From positions 26,633-90,632 of the forward strand of contig NZ_QNVT01000029.1 in the NCBI RefSeq assembly GCF_003385515.1: a stretch of 64,000 nt of DNA, given 5' to 3'. The notes under the pieces were generated by a model. The model did no database searches. It was not told the origin of the DNA and saw only the letters and a program-made list of their open reading frames with translations. The position numbers and the translations under genes are program-made. Shown one piece after another: positions 34,053 to 42,880 of the stretch (positions are counted from its first letter, which is position 1; each line of letters begins with the position of its first letter). The stretch comes from Chryseobacterium pennae (GTDB taxonomy: Bacteria > Bacteroidota > Bacteroidia > Flavobacteriales > Weeksellaceae).

Positions 34053-35873
34053 ATGGGAAAAACATTTGTATACAATACCGGAAACTCTTCCCCTCCAATT
34101 GATGAAATACATTTGGAAATAGGTGTTTTCTTTGACGGTACGCTTAATAGCCTTAAGAATACTGAAATGAGGCAGAAGTACAGAGATGGAAAGAATAAAA
34201 TTGAAAGCAACGATACCGACGATGAAGTTCTGATCAAAGAAGCAGCCATCGATGAAACCACCAAAGCACAGGAAAAACAGTACGAAGAACTGAAAAACAA
34301 AGAAATCTCTGACAAGGATAAGGAATCTGACCGTTTTCTTAAAGCAAGCCACAGAGGATGGCTGGACAAGCAGGGAGTAGATAATAGTTACAGTAATGAT
34401 TTTACCAACGTAGCAAGAATGTATAAATGCAGCCAACGGGATGAATATGGTGTATATGTAGAAGGGATAGGAACATTGGATGGACGCAGAGATGTAGATG
34501 ATGGATTTCAGTATGGGTCCGGAGAGACCGGGGTAAGAGGGAAAGTGAGAAAAGGCTGTGAAATGGTTGCAGAAAGAATTGATGCCCTAAAGAAAAAACA
34601 CTCTCCGGAAAAAATGCTCAGTAAAATTACCATTGATACTTTCGGATTCAGTCGTGGTGCTGCTGCAGCCAGAAATTTTTCCTATGAAATTAATGGAAAC
34701 AAAAGACCCAAAGATGTTGAAATCAAGAAAAAAACAAAGTTGGCAGGGTACAGAGAAAGCCGGTCTTATGGCAATGATGGCTTGATTGCTGAATACGAGG
34801 ATATTTGGATAGATAAAGATAAAACAGAGGTAAATCCGGCCTACCTTGTGGATGGTAAGCTTCCCAAATTTGGTTTTTTAGGCTACTATCTTCTAAGCAA
34901 GGAAATTCTGACCAAAGAAGAACTGGAGGAATTAGAACTGGATGTCCGGTTCATAGGAGTTTATGATACTGTTTCCTCTTATGAGGAGTTTGGAGATATG
35001 GGTGCATTGGAAAGAGTGGGATACCGAGGTCCTTTGCATGCTACATTCGGATCCAAACATAATTTTGGAGATGACGTTGAGCAGCTTCAGCTCAAAAATC
35101 CAGGACCTTACTATAAAGCCGTTCACTTTACTGCAATGGATGAGCATCGGGAAAATTTTTCACTCACCAGATTCCCAGGAAGCGTTGAGAAAGATTTTCC
35201 GGGGGTGCACTGTGATATTGGTGGAGCTTACGAAAGCGGGACAGAAACCGTAGACGAAATAGAAGTAGCAGATAAACATCCTGGTGTAGGATTTAATTCT
35301 TACAGTTCCTGGAATGCCCTGAAAAGGCTGGAGGAGAGGATGGACGAAATTAAAGCTGGGCATTGGTATCATGATGGTCAGATCAGTATAAAAAAAGAAA
35401 GTCATTTATGGATTTTTCAATATCATAAAATAAGAGGAGTTCGTTTTCTTAGAAAAGAATACAGTTATATTCCACTTCATTTTATGGAAAAGCATGGAAT
35501 AGATTACTATAATCATCAGATCATAGTGAAAACTGAAAGTACCTATTCTATTGATAAAGACGAACATCTGCCGGCAGCAAAAAGACATCTGGAAAAATAT
35601 GTTTTTGGAGATGGAAAACCATGGCATTTTGTGAAGGATGAGGATCTGGGAAAAGAAGCTGCCAGATTAAATGCTGAAGCTGCTTTGGAACAGCCAACCT
35701 ATGGTAAAGATAAAGATGGCAATCGGATCGTCAATATTCCGGCAGTACAGGTTACTTCGCAACGATGGCAGGATTTACTGAGAACCCTAAGAAATAAGTA
35801 TCTTCATTGGTCTGCTAATAGAGACTGGATGGGAATGGATCCCAATAATGATTATCAAAGAAGGATATATTAA
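34053..35873 (+). CDS. Tle1-type phospholipase effector (DUF2235)
   Basis: The 606-residue protein has the DUF2235/Tle1 lipase layout. FFDGTLNS lies near the N-terminus. The nucleophile motif GFSRGAAAARNF contains Ser200. A conserved FIGVYDTVSSYEE segment follows, and PGVHCDIGGAY carries the catalytic His region, as in type VI phospholipases that hydrolyse membrane lipids of rival cells. It lacks a signal peptide, as expected for a T6SS cargo. ATG 34053 is preferred to a TTG 6 bp upstream. It lies between a lipoprotein gene and a probable adaptor gene (2-bp gap), inside the vgrG-led operon. Confidence 0.9.
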   Translation: MGKTFVYNTGNSSPPIDEIHLEIGVFFDGTLNSLKNTEMRQKYRDGKNKIESNDTDDEVLIKEAAIDETTKAQEKQYEELKNKEISDKDKESDRFLKASHRGWLDKQGVDNSYSNDFTNVARMYKCSQRDEYGVYVEGIGTLDGRRDVDDGFQYGSGETGVRGKVRKGCEMVAERIDALKKKHSPEKMLSKITIDTFGFSRGAAAARNFSYEINGNKRPKDVEIKKKTKLAGYRESRSYGNDGLIAEYEDIWIDKDKTEVNPAYLVDGKLPKFGFLGYYLLSKEILTKEELEELELDVRFIGVYDTVSSYEEFGDMGALERVGYRGPLHATFGSKHNFGDDVEQLQLKNPGPYYKAVHFTAMDEHRENFSLTRFPGSVEKDFPGVHCDIGGAYESGTETVDEIEVADKHPGVGFNSYSSWNALKRLEERMDEIKAGHWYHDGQISIKKESHLWIFQYHKIRGVRFLRKEYSYIPLHFMEKHGIDYYNHQIIVKTESTYSIDKDEHLPAAKRHLEKYVFGDGKPWHFVKDEDLGKEAARLNAEAALEQPTYGKDKDGNRIVNIPAVQVTSQRWQDLLRTLRNKYLHWSANRDWMGMDPNNDYQRRIY

Positions 35874-35875
35874 GT

Positions 35876-36580
35876 ATGGCAGTAAACTTATTGCAAAATC
35901 TTCATCAGAAAACCTATCGGCTGGAGACCATCGTCATAGAACAAAAAAATCCGTTTTATTCTACCCAAAAAAGCTATGTCAGAGAAGTTGAGGTCTATTA
36001 TTATGGTAAAGTAAAGGATCAACATGACTTTCAGGTTCTGGTTACTCACTTTGATTTTTCTGAAGATGAAGGGAGTATGGATAAATTTTTAAAAAAGATC
36101 AGCTATTTATTCGATGAAATAGAATGCAGGGTAGATGATGAAGGAAATATTACTGCGGTAGATAATTTATTGTTTTTAAGGGTAAGATGGGCTAAAATTC
36201 AGGCAGGTTTGTCTGAAACACATACTGGACAAGCCATAGATCGCTATTTCAGCCAAATCAGTGATCTGTTGGAAGATGAAGCAAAGCTGATTGTCTTTTT
36301 AGGAAGTTATAAAATGTTTGGATTACTTTTTAATGGCTTATTGAATTCATTTGATACTAAAATGAAAAGAGAATCTTCAGAAGGCTTTACAGAAATTGTG
36401 AATCCTGTAAAAAATGGAGATACATTGACTTTGAAAGTATCAGCGGAAAATCTGGAAGAATCAGAAATCAAACACTTCAGAGGTTTATTTGTCTGCAAAA
36501 GAGATCAATATGAAGAAGGTTTCATAGAAATCAAAAAACAAAATTATCATTTAAAACATTCATTATTATGGATAGGCTAA
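35876..36580 (+). CDS. T6SS-associated protein of unknown function, possible effector adaptor
   Basis: The 234-residue soluble protein has no signal peptide. I recognise no domain. It overlaps the start of the next PAAR-like effector gene by 13 bp, so the two are translated together. Most telling, its last 22 codons are also found just before the second effector start (39250-39315) and, decayed, before the third (40037-40072). The adaptor end and the effector start therefore travel as a unit. This suggests a chaperone or adaptor for PAAR-like effectors rather than an immunity protein, but that is inference. Confidence 0.75.
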   Translation: MAVNLLQNLHQKTYRLETIVIEQKNPFYSTQKSYVREVEVYYYGKVKDQHDFQVLVTHFDFSEDEGSMDKFLKKISYLFDEIECRVDDEGNITAVDNLLFLRVRWAKIQAGLSETHTGQAIDRYFSQISDLLEDEAKLIVFLGSYKMFGLLFNGLLNSFDTKMKRESSEGFTEIVNPVKNGDTLTLKVSAENLEESEIKHFRGLFVCKRDQYEEGFIEIKKQNYHLKHSLLWIG

Positions 36581-38691
36581 AGAATGAAGGCGAGGGAACT
36601 GCTCCCGAAATCCAAGCTCAAAATCCAACTCAGGATAATGATCAGGTGAAAGCGGCCAATAAGCAGAAACAGGATGATCGACGTAAAGAGAATGAGAAGA
36701 AAGATAAAACTGAAGAAGGCTTATTGTTGGCCATAGATGGAGCAAAGATAAAATTCAATGCTCACTTAGGAACTTTTAAGGTATTGAATGATGTACCTAC
36801 TACACAGGATAAACTTACAGGAACGGTGGTAGAAAAACAGGTGCCTAATTTCATTTTTGATGATGGTTTCGTTTTAAATACTCTTACAGAATGGCAAAAA
36901 TTTGGAAATGTAAAAGTACAGGATAATGAAGTTTTGTTGAAGGATTCATTTTTACCAGGAGTTGGGTCTATCCCAGGAACACCTCCAGAAAGTGGAAAGG
37001 TAGAGTTTTCAAATTCCGGTCAAGTAAATATACCCGAAAAAATAGTTACGAATGGTGCACCTGTACCGGAGCAAAAGGATGCTATCATTAATTTTATTGT
37101 ATACCCGAGAATTTGGAATGACTTTCCAGCGGCGAGTAATTACGGATTTGATTGGAATAGAGATCACGATGATATTTTAAGTCTCAGAACAAAGTCTAAA
37201 TCGGATATTTTAGATAATTGCACTCAGAACAAGGTATTGTTTGAAGAGAAATATGAATCCAGTAAAATAAATATTAATAAATCAAATTACTATCCTCCTT
37301 ATTTGTATATGTTTAAGAATCATAGCGAAGTAACAAAATTGGAAGTGGTTTTAAATTTATATGTAGAGATTATAAATCCGAAAAAAACAGAGAAAAATAG
37401 TATTCAATTAAAATATGATCAATCGCTCTTTGATATTGGATTTACCAAAGATGGTAAAACGATAGCTTCTAAAGAATTTATTATTTCTAAAGAATTTCTG
37501 GATACAAAGAACGATGCCTATTTTAATCAGCCCAGACAATTCAGAAAGGATAAATCAGGTAAACCTATATCCCCTAAGATGACAGCTTACGAACCTCAAT
37601 TGATAAAAGACGGAGGTAGTATGAAGCTGGAGCTTTCCAATTTAATGATTATCTGTAAAAATACTTTTGATAAGGATCAGCCCGTTAAGTTTTTTGATTC
37701 TGAAAATAACCTTATTGGTCTATTGATCATTAAGCCTAATGATAAAGCTATTTTTTCGAATAAATCTTTTCATTTTGTAAAAGTATTGAGGAAAAATAGT
37801 AAACAAAGTGATCTGGAAACTATAAACAAAATGATTATAGAAACTCAATTGTATAAAAATGGAGAATTTGTAAAATTTGAGGATGAAAATACGGCACTTA
37901 ACAACATCGTAGAAGGAATCAATTGTTTTGGGATCAGTAAGCTTTTAGTCAATTTGAAATCACAATATAAGGTTTCAGAATTAGAAGTGGATGATGCAGA
38001 GTTGAAAACGGAAAATATTATTTCAGATAATTATGTTTTGAAGAGAAGCGAGTATACCACTTTTATAGAAAAGAAAATCAACTGCAATAACAACGAAATG
38101 TATATCTTCTTTTCAGGAATCAGTGAAAATAATAATGTGGCAGCATCCTATGGGTATCATAAAAACAGAGGACTTTTTTATTCTTCTAATATTGATACTT
38201 ATTTTCATGAATTAGGACATTCATTTGGATTAGCTCATACTTTTTTAGAGGGAGATGAAGATGAATATGTGAATCAACTTAAAGCAAAGCTAATAGATCC
38301 GAACGGGTATTATAAAAAACAAAAAATTTACCTCGAAGATTTCGAAAAGCGTATTGGTAATTATAAAAAAGACTTAAAAGAAAGAAAACCGGAGCATTAT
38401 CCATTTAATTTTGGAAATGAAAAAGTTAAAAGTAAAAAAGATTGGGAAACTAGAATTTTTGAGTTGGAAGGCCAATTGAAGATTGAAAAGCAGGAATATG
38501 AAGACAGCTTAAAGGAAATGGAGAGTAAGATTAATCTGTATGAAAAGATCAATCTGTATAATAATATAAGGTTCAAAAAGGGTTCAATTGATAATATTAT
38601 GGAATATCCTGATACCTCTGTTGCAGGAACCACCTTTTATTACCAACACGAAATAATAAGAAAATTAAATGATGAATTCCAATTTTTATAA
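36568..38691 (+). CDS. PAAR-like (DUF4280) effector with a C-terminal zinc metalloprotease
   Basis: This 707-residue protein has a DUF4280 PAAR-like N-terminal domain (about 50-165; LLLAIDGAKIKFNAHLGTFKVLN), which would cap the VgrG spike. A linker follows, and the C-terminal region carries HELGHSFGLAH (His547, Glu548, His551, His557), the metzincin zinc site, with a candidate Met-turn NIMEYPD (Met678). A coiled, lysine-rich stretch lies at 575-665. A zinc protease delivered by the type VI tip is the best reading. The last 23 bp overlap a lipoprotein gene that is probably its immunity gene. Confidence 0.88.
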   Translation: MDRLKNEGEGTAPEIQAQNPTQDNDQVKAANKQKQDDRRKENEKKDKTEEGLLLAIDGAKIKFNAHLGTFKVLNDVPTTQDKLTGTVVEKQVPNFIFDDGFVLNTLTEWQKFGNVKVQDNEVLLKDSFLPGVGSIPGTPPESGKVEFSNSGQVNIPEKIVTNGAPVPEQKDAIINFIVYPRIWNDFPAASNYGFDWNRDHDDILSLRTKSKSDILDNCTQNKVLFEEKYESSKININKSNYYPPYLYMFKNHSEVTKLEVVLNLYVEIINPKKTEKNSIQLKYDQSLFDIGFTKDGKTIASKEFIISKEFLDTKNDAYFNQPRQFRKDKSGKPISPKMTAYEPQLIKDGGSMKLELSNLMIICKNTFDKDQPVKFFDSENNLIGLLIIKPNDKAIFSNKSFHFVKVLRKNSKQSDLETINKMIIETQLYKNGEFVKFEDENTALNNIVEGINCFGISKLLVNLKSQYKVSELEVDDAELKTENIISDNYVLKRSEYTTFIEKKINCNNNEMYIFFSGISENNNVAASYGYHKNRGLFYSSNIDTYFHELGHSFGLAHTFLEGDEDEYVNQLKAKLIDPNGYYKKQKIYLEDFEKRIGNYKKDLKERKPEHYPFNFGNEKVKSKKDWETRIFELEGQLKIEKQEYEDSLKEMESKINLYEKINLYNNIRFKKGSIDNIMEYPDTSVAGTTFYYQHEIIRKLNDEFQFL

Positions 38692-39196
38692 ACTCATTAT
38701 GATACTTTTTATGGTGTCATGTGTAAGTGAGCCTATTGTATATCAACAGGTAGATTACAAAGGGGATATTTTTTATGGTGATATCAGGCAAAAAAAGACA
38801 GGAAAATTTATCTTTCCGAATATGAACTTTTCCTATTCTTTGTATAAAGGAGAATTAAATGGGAAAATACTCCTGATAGAAAAATCAGATACCATAGTAT
38901 TCGGTCATTTTAAAAGAAATCAACCTATTGGCAAATACATCAACAGGATTGATCAATGCTATCAATGCAAATATATCTTTCGTAAAACGGTTATTGAAAA
39001 AATTGATGGTGAGGGAGAATTTAATAAACAGTCGAAGAAAGATGGCTATTGGAAAGAAAAATCTCAGGAAGGAAATTATAGTAATGGAAAGAAAAATGGA
39101 GTCTGGAAGATTTATAAATACAATGATTTGGAAAATTCTCAAAATACAATAAAGGAAGTGATTTATAAAAATGATAGCCTTATAAACCATAAGTGA
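38669..39196 (+). CDS. Lipoprotein with MORN-like repeats, likely immunity to the metalloprotease effector
   Basis: The 175-residue protein has a lipoprotein signal (LIMILFMVSCVSEP, Cys18) and repeats of the GEFNKQSKKDGYWKEKSQEGNYSNGKKNGVWKIYKYND kind (114-155), resembling MORN or toxin-antitoxin-15-like repeats. It overlaps the effector gene by 23 bp. That position, periplasmic anchoring and small size fit an immunity protein that neutralises a periplasm-acting protease. No direct evidence shows which effector it blocks. Confidence 0.72.
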   Translation: MMNSNFYKLIMILFMVSCVSEPIVYQQVDYKGDIFYGDIRQKKTGKFIFPNMNFSYSLYKGELNGKILLIEKSDTIVFGHFKRNQPIGKYINRIDQCYQCKYIFRKTVIEKIDGEGEFNKQSKKDGYWKEKSQEGNYSNGKKNGVWKIYKYNDLENSQNTIKEVIYKNDSLINHK

Positions 39197-39247
39197 GAAT
39201 GTCTACTGAGTTCAAGTGGTTTTTTGTAAAAAGAAAAGACTAGCTTA

Positions 39248-39368
39248 AAGAAGGTTTCATAGAAATCAAAAAACAAAATTATCGTTTAAAACATTCATTA
39301 TTATGGATAGGTTAAAGAATGAAGGCGAGGGAACTGCTCCCGAAATCCAAGCTCGAAATCCAACATAA
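39248..39368 (+). pseudogene. Scar of an adaptor/effector junction
   Basis: The 117 bp at 39248-39364 match 36513-36629 with about three differences. They encode the last 22 codons of the adaptor (stop at 39313-39315), overlapping by 13 bp a 21-codon start of a PAAR-like effector (ATG 39303) that is cut off by a TAA at 39366-39368. The original effector body is missing. A lipoprotein gene starts 11 bp later. Confidence 0.88.
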
Positions 39369-39378
39369 AATAAGAAGG

Positions 39379-39933
39379 ATGAAAAAAATATTCTTTATAT
39401 TTTTATTATTAACAATAGTATCATGTAGTTCTGTAAAATATTATGAATATTATTACAACGATAATTTATCAGAAATTAATTCTAAATATGTCTATAGCAC
39501 TTTAGAGGTACATAAGGATAAAGCGATTTATAGAGCTTTCGATAATGGCTATGTATATAAAGAAAAAGAACCTGTCTCTTTTCTCTATATTGAAACAGAA
39601 AAAATAAATGATTTGGACTATATTCCATTGTGGAAAGCCTCAAAATTTTATTACTATACCGATGAAAATCAAAAAAAAGTAATTGACTATACTCTCTTAT
39701 CAGAGACTGATATTAAATTATTAGGGGGATATTTTAAAGAAAACAATGTCTATAGAAAGGAAAACAAAAAACCGGAAGATTATCACTTTGATAATTCTAA
39801 TTTGAACCGAATTTCTATAGAGTTTCCATCAGAATTGAAAAGAGTAAAAAAAATAGATTACTCTAAATTTCCAAAAAGCATAAAGAAAATTAATCCTGAA
39901 AATCCAGACTCCCCAAAGGATAACATAAAATAA
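39379..39933 (+). CDS. Lipoprotein, probable orphan immunity protein
   Basis: The 184-residue product starts at ATG 39379 with a lipoprotein signal (FIFLLLTIVSCSS). The longer frame from 39319 only reads out-of-frame through the scar. The mature part is Tyr- and Lys-rich and matches no family I know. It lies directly after a truncated effector start, exactly where an immunity gene would be. I infer that it once protected against an effector now lost and may still protect against neighbours carrying it. Confidence 0.68.
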   Translation: MKKIFFIFLLLTIVSCSSVKYYEYYYNDNLSEINSKYVYSTLEVHKDKAIYRAFDNGYVYKEKEPVSFLYIETEKINDLDYIPLWKASKFYYYTDENQKKVIDYTLLSETDIKLLGGYFKENNVYRKENKKPEDYHFDNSNLNRISIEFPSELKRVKKIDYSKFPKSIKKINPENPDSPKDNIK

Positions 39934-40059
39934 AAGATAGGAAAAGTCTTTTAGAGAGATAAATGGACTAAGGATGTATTATTAGATAAACTTTATTCAT
40001 AAGTGAAAATAAGGAACTGATAATAATTTGTAACATTCTCATTTAAAACATTCATTAGT
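39934..40059 (+). other. Short gap with a decayed adaptor end
   Basis: Codons reading HSHLKHSLVWIV then a stop (about 40037-40072) match the adaptor C-terminus LKHSLLWIG, but nothing upstream continues the frame. It is a third copy of the adaptor/effector junction, more degraded than the one at 39248-39368. Confidence 0.75.
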
Positions 40060-41412
40060 ATGGATAGTGTAAATCAAGATGGAGAAAATATCTCCCCTGA
40101 AACTCAAACTCAAACGCAGGATAATGATCAGGTGAAAGCAGCCAATAAGCAGAAGCTGGACGATCAACGTGTAGAAAATGAAGAAAAAGATAAAACTGAA
40201 GAAGGTTTATTATTGGCTATAGATGGAGCAAAAATTAAATTCAATGCACACCTGGGAACATTTAAAGTGCTGAATAATGTACCGACCACGCAAGACAAGC
40301 TTACTGGGACTGTAGTAGAAAAACAGATTCCCAATTTTATCTTTGATGATGGTTTTCTGATGATTTCTCTTACAGAATGGCAGGATTTTGGAACAGCAAA
40401 AGTTCAGGAAAACTTTGTGCTGTTAAAAAAGTCCACTTTACCGGGAACAGGAAAAATGCCGGGTCCTGTACCTCCTGAAACAGGCAAAATAGAATTTGTA
40501 ACCTCTGGACAGGTAAATGCCCCGGAAAGTATTGACGGGAAAGGAGCTCCTGTACCAGACCCGGAAGATGATAAAAAATGCTATTGCGAGAAAGAGTTTA
40601 CAGAAGAAGATATTAAAGGGTTTTATAACTCCAAGAAATTATTTACAGCCAAAAACTGTCCTTTGCCGGAAGATAAGAAAAGCTATAAAGAATTTACAAA
40701 AGCCCTGAATAAAGCAATGAAGGATAATGATATCAACAGCTGTCTTCGCAAGGCTCATTTTCTGGCACAGGTGGAAGCCGAAACGGGGCTGGATACCTCT
40801 TTAGAATATGCTGATGGATGGGATTACGATCCTACCACGCATCTTGATAATTATAATAAATACCTCTTGTTCAAAAAAGATAAAGTAAAATATAAAGAAA
40901 ACGGTACAGCCCGGATAGAGAGAGGGTATAACAGGTATCTTGAATGTTTAAGCCGCGAGAACGATACAAAAGGAGATGGCCCGAAATATAAAGGAAGAGG
41001 ATTAATTCAGCTTACCTGGAAAGATACTTATAAAGCATACTTTTCTAAGATTAAAAAACCTGAAACCCAGGACCCGGATATTGTTGCCAATGATCTGGAA
41101 CATGTATGTAATTCGGCGGCATGGTATTGGAGAGATCGTTCAGCATGGGGTGATTTGAATAAATTTGCAGATACAGATGACTTTATCTCAGCAGCAGTTG
41201 GGGTCAATGGTGGATTAACAGGATTTACCCATAGAAAAGAAAATCTGAAAAGGATTTTGAAGAATATGAAAGTAAAAGATAACTGTAAAAATCAGAAAAT
41301 CAAAAATCTGGGAGTTTATACCTACGATACAAGTGCCATAAAAGACACCAAATGGGGTAAAAAAGAAAAAAACAAAAAAGCAATACAAGGATATGATGAT
41401 AAAGAAGATTAA
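40060..41412 (+). CDS. PAAR-like (DUF4280) effector with a C-terminal GH19 peptidoglycan hydrolase
   Basis: The first 160 residues are nearly identical to those of the metalloprotease effector (36568) and form the same DUF4280 spike tip. A short linker with CYCEK follows. The C-terminal 260 residues are a glycoside hydrolase 19-type lysozyme/chitinase: FLAQVEAETG (probable catalytic Glu241), YKGRGLIQLTWKDTYKAY and CNSAAWYWRDRSAW. It would cut peptidoglycan of target cells after type VI delivery. The 3' end overlaps the following secreted-protein gene by 20 bp. Confidence 0.9.
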   Translation: MDSVNQDGENISPETQTQTQDNDQVKAANKQKLDDQRVENEEKDKTEEGLLLAIDGAKIKFNAHLGTFKVLNNVPTTQDKLTGTVVEKQIPNFIFDDGFLMISLTEWQDFGTAKVQENFVLLKKSTLPGTGKMPGPVPPETGKIEFVTSGQVNAPESIDGKGAPVPDPEDDKKCYCEKEFTEEDIKGFYNSKKLFTAKNCPLPEDKKSYKEFTKALNKAMKDNDINSCLRKAHFLAQVEAETGLDTSLEYADGWDYDPTTHLDNYNKYLLFKKDKVKYKENGTARIERGYNRYLECLSRENDTKGDGPKYKGRGLIQLTWKDTYKAYFSKIKKPETQDPDIVANDLEHVCNSAAWYWRDRSAWGDLNKFADTDDFISAAVGVNGGLTGFTHRKENLKRILKNMKVKDNCKNQKIKNLGVYTYDTSAIKDTKWGKKEKNKKAIQGYDDKED

Positions 41413-41872
41413 CATAATATGCATAACATTTTTCTCTGCCTTTTTGTATTCCCAAGAGGTTGTAGGAGACTTTAATAATGATAAAATTGATGATACTCTT
41501 ACCTATAAGTGCTATAAAGTTGGAGAAATTAAAGAAATTAATGAGCCGACCTGTAAAGCCGTTTTAGTATTGGGAGAATCAAAAAAGAGGTATGATTTTA
41601 ATTTAAATTATGTCTCTTCTCCTGTCATTAGTAATTGTGGTCCTGGATGTATTTTATTGTATGATGCTTCTGCTGATACAGAATATACACAGGAATACAC
41701 CTATTTTCCCAAATATAATAATTGGATATTAACCAAAGACGAGACTCTGAATAAAGATGAAAACGGGAAAATAGAAAATAATATTCCTAAAAACTACTTA
41801 CTGTCTATTGATAATAAGAAGTATCCAATGAAAAAAAATACAAGGACCTTAAAAAAAAAGATATCAAAATAA
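41393..41872 (+). CDS. Small secreted protein, likely immunity to the GH19 effector
   Basis: The 159-residue protein has a signal peptide (cleaved near AFLYSQE) and a short mature domain beginning VVGDFNNDKIDDTLTY, a calcium/FG-GAP-like phrase. I cannot assign a family. It overlaps the GH19 effector gene by 20 bp, and its product goes to the periplasm, where the hydrolase would act. Immunity is therefore the most likely role (inference). Confidence 0.72.
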   Translation: MMIKKINIICITFFSAFLYSQEVVGDFNNDKIDDTLTYKCYKVGEIKEINEPTCKAVLVLGESKKRYDFNLNYVSSPVISNCGPGCILLYDASADTEYTQEYTYFPKYNNWILTKDETLNKDENGKIENNIPKNYLLSIDNKKYPMKKNTRTLKKKISK

Positions 41873-41935
41873 TAAGGACCTGCTCAGGAAAGAATTGAAT
41901 TATAGATCCTGAATGATGTTTTTCCCTGTATCCTT

Positions 41936-42298
41936 ATGAATTTTAAAATAAGAATAATCCCACTTTTTATTCTGGGCAGCATTAGTTTCCATGCTCAGGA
42001 AATAAAGATTTGGAGTAAAATATTGAAGTCTGATATTGTCGTCCGTCAGAAAGTGAATGATGACAGTGTTTTTTTATCAATAGATAGAAAAGACAATAAA
42101 TGGCTGGGCAAAAATGTAAGAATCAGAACAGTCAATTACTGGAGTCATGCTCCGGTAGAAGTTACTGCAGATTGTTGCAGCAAAAAAACTCTGATCATTA
42201 AACGGACTTTTCTGGGAAATAATATTGTTGGTGATAGACTGTTCTTCAGGAAAAATAACGGGAAATATTATTTTAATGTACTTAGTGAATTTGAGTAG
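41936..42298 (+). CDS. Small secreted protein of the T6SS island
   Basis: The 120-residue product has a signal peptide ending near SFHAQE. The beta-rich mature part contains a Cys-Cys pair (TADCCSKKT). No family is recognised. It is in the same direction as the GH19 module and could be a further immunity gene or an accessory protein. Confidence 0.6.
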   Translation: MNFKIRIIPLFILGSISFHAQEIKIWSKILKSDIVVRQKVNDDSVFLSIDRKDNKWLGKNVRIRTVNYWSHAPVEVTADCCSKKTLIIKRTFLGNNIVGDRLFFRKNNGKYYFNVLSEFE

Positions 42299-42338
42299 AA
42301 ATCTGAACATTAGGGGGATACAGAAATAGGAATACATC

Positions 42339-42779
42339 TTGAAAAAAATTATACTGTTAATTTTATTGCAATTATTTGCTGTAGTTTTTTCTCAGTCTGG
42401 AAAGAAACGGCTACTTATTCCTATATCCAGATCTTATCAGTTGGGCTATAATACCTATGATAATGAATTTCAAATGTATCAGAACCCTTTTATTTTGAGT
42501 GACGGAAAAAAATACAAAATAGAAGGATATGGCAGTATGAATTATTCTGAAGGAAAATTGCTCGGGATTTCTCCCAATAACAGATATATTGTGTTGGATC
42601 ATATCTCAAAAGGATATGTAGAGGATGGGGAAAGTAAAAGACTCTATGAAAATTATCTTTGTGTAATTGTGTATCTTCCCGGGAAAAAAGTTGTTATGTA
42701 TATGCAGAGCGATTGTGGGGGAGAATGGAACAGAAATAATCAATGGGTAAGCAGCAATGGCAGAGTAGTATTTCCGTAA
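42339..42779 (+). CDS. Small secreted protein of the T6SS island
   Basis: The 146-residue product has a signal peptide (MKKIILLILLQLFAVVFSQ) and starts with TTG at 42339 because no ATG lies in frame near the signal. The mature part contains two cysteines and no known domain. It lies in the run of small exported proteins after the GH19 effector. Its role is unknown; an orphan immunity protein is one possibility. Confidence 0.58.
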   Translation: MKKIILLILLQLFAVVFSQSGKKRLLIPISRSYQLGYNTYDNEFQMYQNPFILSDGKKYKIEGYGSMNYSEGKLLGISPNNRYIVLDHISKGYVEDGESKRLYENYLCVIVYLPGKKVVMYMQSDCGGEWNRNNQWVSSNGRVVFP

Positions 42780-42880
42780 AGAATATACTGCTTACTACTC
42801 ACGATTCATATGGAAAGATGTTTGTTCTTTATATCTGTTTTTCCGATATAGAATCAAATAAAAACAGGATTTATTAAATT

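Noticed and set aside
33924..34436. A 170-codon leftward frame across the lipoprotein/phospholipase boundary
   Set aside because: It is Phe-rich and hydrophobic because it reads Lys/Glu-rich genes backward. It covers two real genes.
36513..39364. Insertion sequence as the cause of the duplicated 117 bp
   Set aside because: No transposase, terminal inverted repeats or target duplications are seen. The duplication matches a gene junction exactly, so homologous recombination explains it better.
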